Shown here: positions 63,119 through 64,000 of the stretch, piece by piece
How positions within the stretch are numbered: position 1 is the first letter of the stretch
How the letters are laid out: each line of letters opens with the position of its first letter
Assembly: GCA_905183005.1 (NCBI GenBank)
Contig: CAJJDO010000155.1
Location: 154,155-218,154, forward strand
Reading direction: 5' to 3'
DNA: 64,000 bases
Source: Paramecium pentaurelia
Lineage: Eukaryota; Ciliophora; Oligohymenophorea; Peniculida; Parameciidae
Position numbers and translations under genes: made by a program
Notes under the pieces: generated by a model
Databases searched by the model: none
What the model saw: the letters and a program-made list of their open reading frames with translations, nothing else
Told to the model about the DNA's origin: nothing

Positions 63119-64000
63119 TCATCCTATTTTTCTTTTGGTGAAAGAATGATCTTGAGAAAATTACTTTGAAGGTGCTACTACTTATGTTTACTATTATAAA
63201 GGGTTTTATTATTATTTCACTTATTACTATTTCTATATTACTTTCTATTATTACAATACTTATTATTATTATTATTATAATTATTATAATTATAATATTA
63301 ATTATTATTATTATTATTATTATTATAAGCTGTCCTCGATTTTCAATTCAGTAATTTTTATTTATTTATCCTTTTCTGTGATAATTTGTTATGTATTTGT
63401 ATATATCAAATTAAGTATATTTTCTGAAGATTGAGCTTTTAACAGTTAGTCCTTTTAATCAACTATGAATTATAATTCTTGTACAGTTTTTTAAAGTTTG
63501 AAAACTTCATCTTATTTTATTTATAGTAATTTGCATTCTTCTAGGAATGTTTACTTATCTTACTTTTTACAAAATTTAAGCTTTTCTTCCAAATTTTTTT
63601 GTACTTGATTTAGTTACAATTATAGTTCTTCTTCTTTAGTGGTAATGAATTATAAAAGTAAATCGCCAAACACATATTTAGTATCTTAAACTGACAAATT
63701 AATTTCAAATTATTATTAAAGACTCTTGATATTTTCAATTTTAGTTTCATATTTCAAATACTATTCTTTCTGCTCAATTTTTAACTAAATTATCTAGTCA
63801 TTAACCAATTTTTAAATATTTTCTTTAATTTTTTGTTTTTCATTAACTAAAAAATTTTATTTTATTTTCTATTCTTTTTTCAATTTATCATATTCCTCTA
63901 ATAAATCATTTTTAAAGTGTTCTACATGAGTAGTCTTGCAACATCTTAAACAATGATAGTCTAAGTCGCTTGATTATAAGCAATTAATGTCTATACATAT
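63119..64000 (-). CDS. Zinc-finger and coiled-coil protein, 5' partial
   Basis: Open from the right edge of the window (no start codon inside) to TGA at 63119-63121. The visible N-terminal part has a Cys/His cluster (ICIDINCLQ ... HCLRCCKTTHVEH), followed by ~200 residues of coiled coil (EEYDKLKKEQKIKQNF, KNLEEKLKFCKKQDKQ), a glutamine run coded by TAA repeats at about 63255-63330, and a short tail ending SFTKRKIG. Same design as the gene at 60895, which suggests a small local family. The plus-strand Ile-rich frame here is a shadow of the repeat. Confidence 0.82.

Noticed and set aside
63166..63354. Ile-rich plus-strand frame
   Set aside because: Antisense shadow of a TAA-coded glutamine run in the minus-strand zinc-finger gene.
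1..64000. Bacterial-type features: operons, ribosome binding sites, CRISPR arrays, insertion sequences
   Set aside because: The code, introns and gene families are eukaryotic; no regularly spaced repeats, transposase or inverted-repeat-bounded element was seen.

Overview
The window is ciliate macronuclear DNA, almost certainly from Paramecium or a close oligohymenophorean relative. Genes read through only if TAA and TAG are glutamine and TGA is the sole stop. Nearly every gene is cut by tiny GT...AG introns of 20-40 nt, mostly 22-31. The base composition is extremely A+T-rich. I decoded about 35 genes by hand; total coding length after intron removal was checked to be a multiple of three for each complete model.

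Layout. 1-10 kb: 3' part of an AGC-type kinase, two SHIPPO/PGPG axonemal-repeat proteins, a class IV (HDAC11-like) deacetylase, an F-box/LRR protein, a USP25/28-like deubiquitinase and a zinc-finger/coiled-coil protein. 11.4-14 kb: a cysteine-repeat GPI-type surface (immobilization) antigen. 14-20 kb: PLAA/Doa1, a pepsin-like protease, an ARL6-like GTPase and a coiled-coil protein. 20-30.6 kb: VPS15, a small orphan, VPS8, and two tandem MGCC lipid-anchored paralogs. 31-38.4 kb: a NACHT-like P-loop/coiled-coil protein and a DH-PH-PX-FERM protein. 38.8-49.9 kb: an orphan with a U1-type zinc finger, a WD40 protein, a cyclic-nucleotide phosphodiesterase, a PP2C phosphatase, a broken carrier-like gene and orphans. 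50-52.6 kb: a 1.12-kb perfect direct repeat joined at an N. 52.7-64 kb: a TOG/HEAT protein, a Trf4-like poly(A) polymerase, a Rab21-like GTPase, a CK1-type kinase, a Cys-rich orphan, and zinc-finger/coiled-coil genes. The window starts inside the kinase gene and ends inside the last zinc-finger gene.

Themes. Several genes act in endosome biology (VPS15, VPS8, Rab21, perhaps the DH-PH-PX-FERM protein), ubiquitin handling (USP, PLAA, F-box) and cilia (two SHIPPO proteins, ARL6/BBS3-like). Nothing here is an operon.

The most unusual observations are: (1) four head-to-head gene pairs whose start codons are only 9-13 nt apart, with near-identical A/T-only spacers; (2) in-frame TGA codons inside otherwise continuous genes between 38.8 and 49.2 kb; (3) a DH-PH-PX-FERM domain combination; (4) the MGCC tandem pair; (5) a deacetylase with a membrane-spanning N-terminus; and (6) the N-joined duplication, which is probably an assembly artefact.
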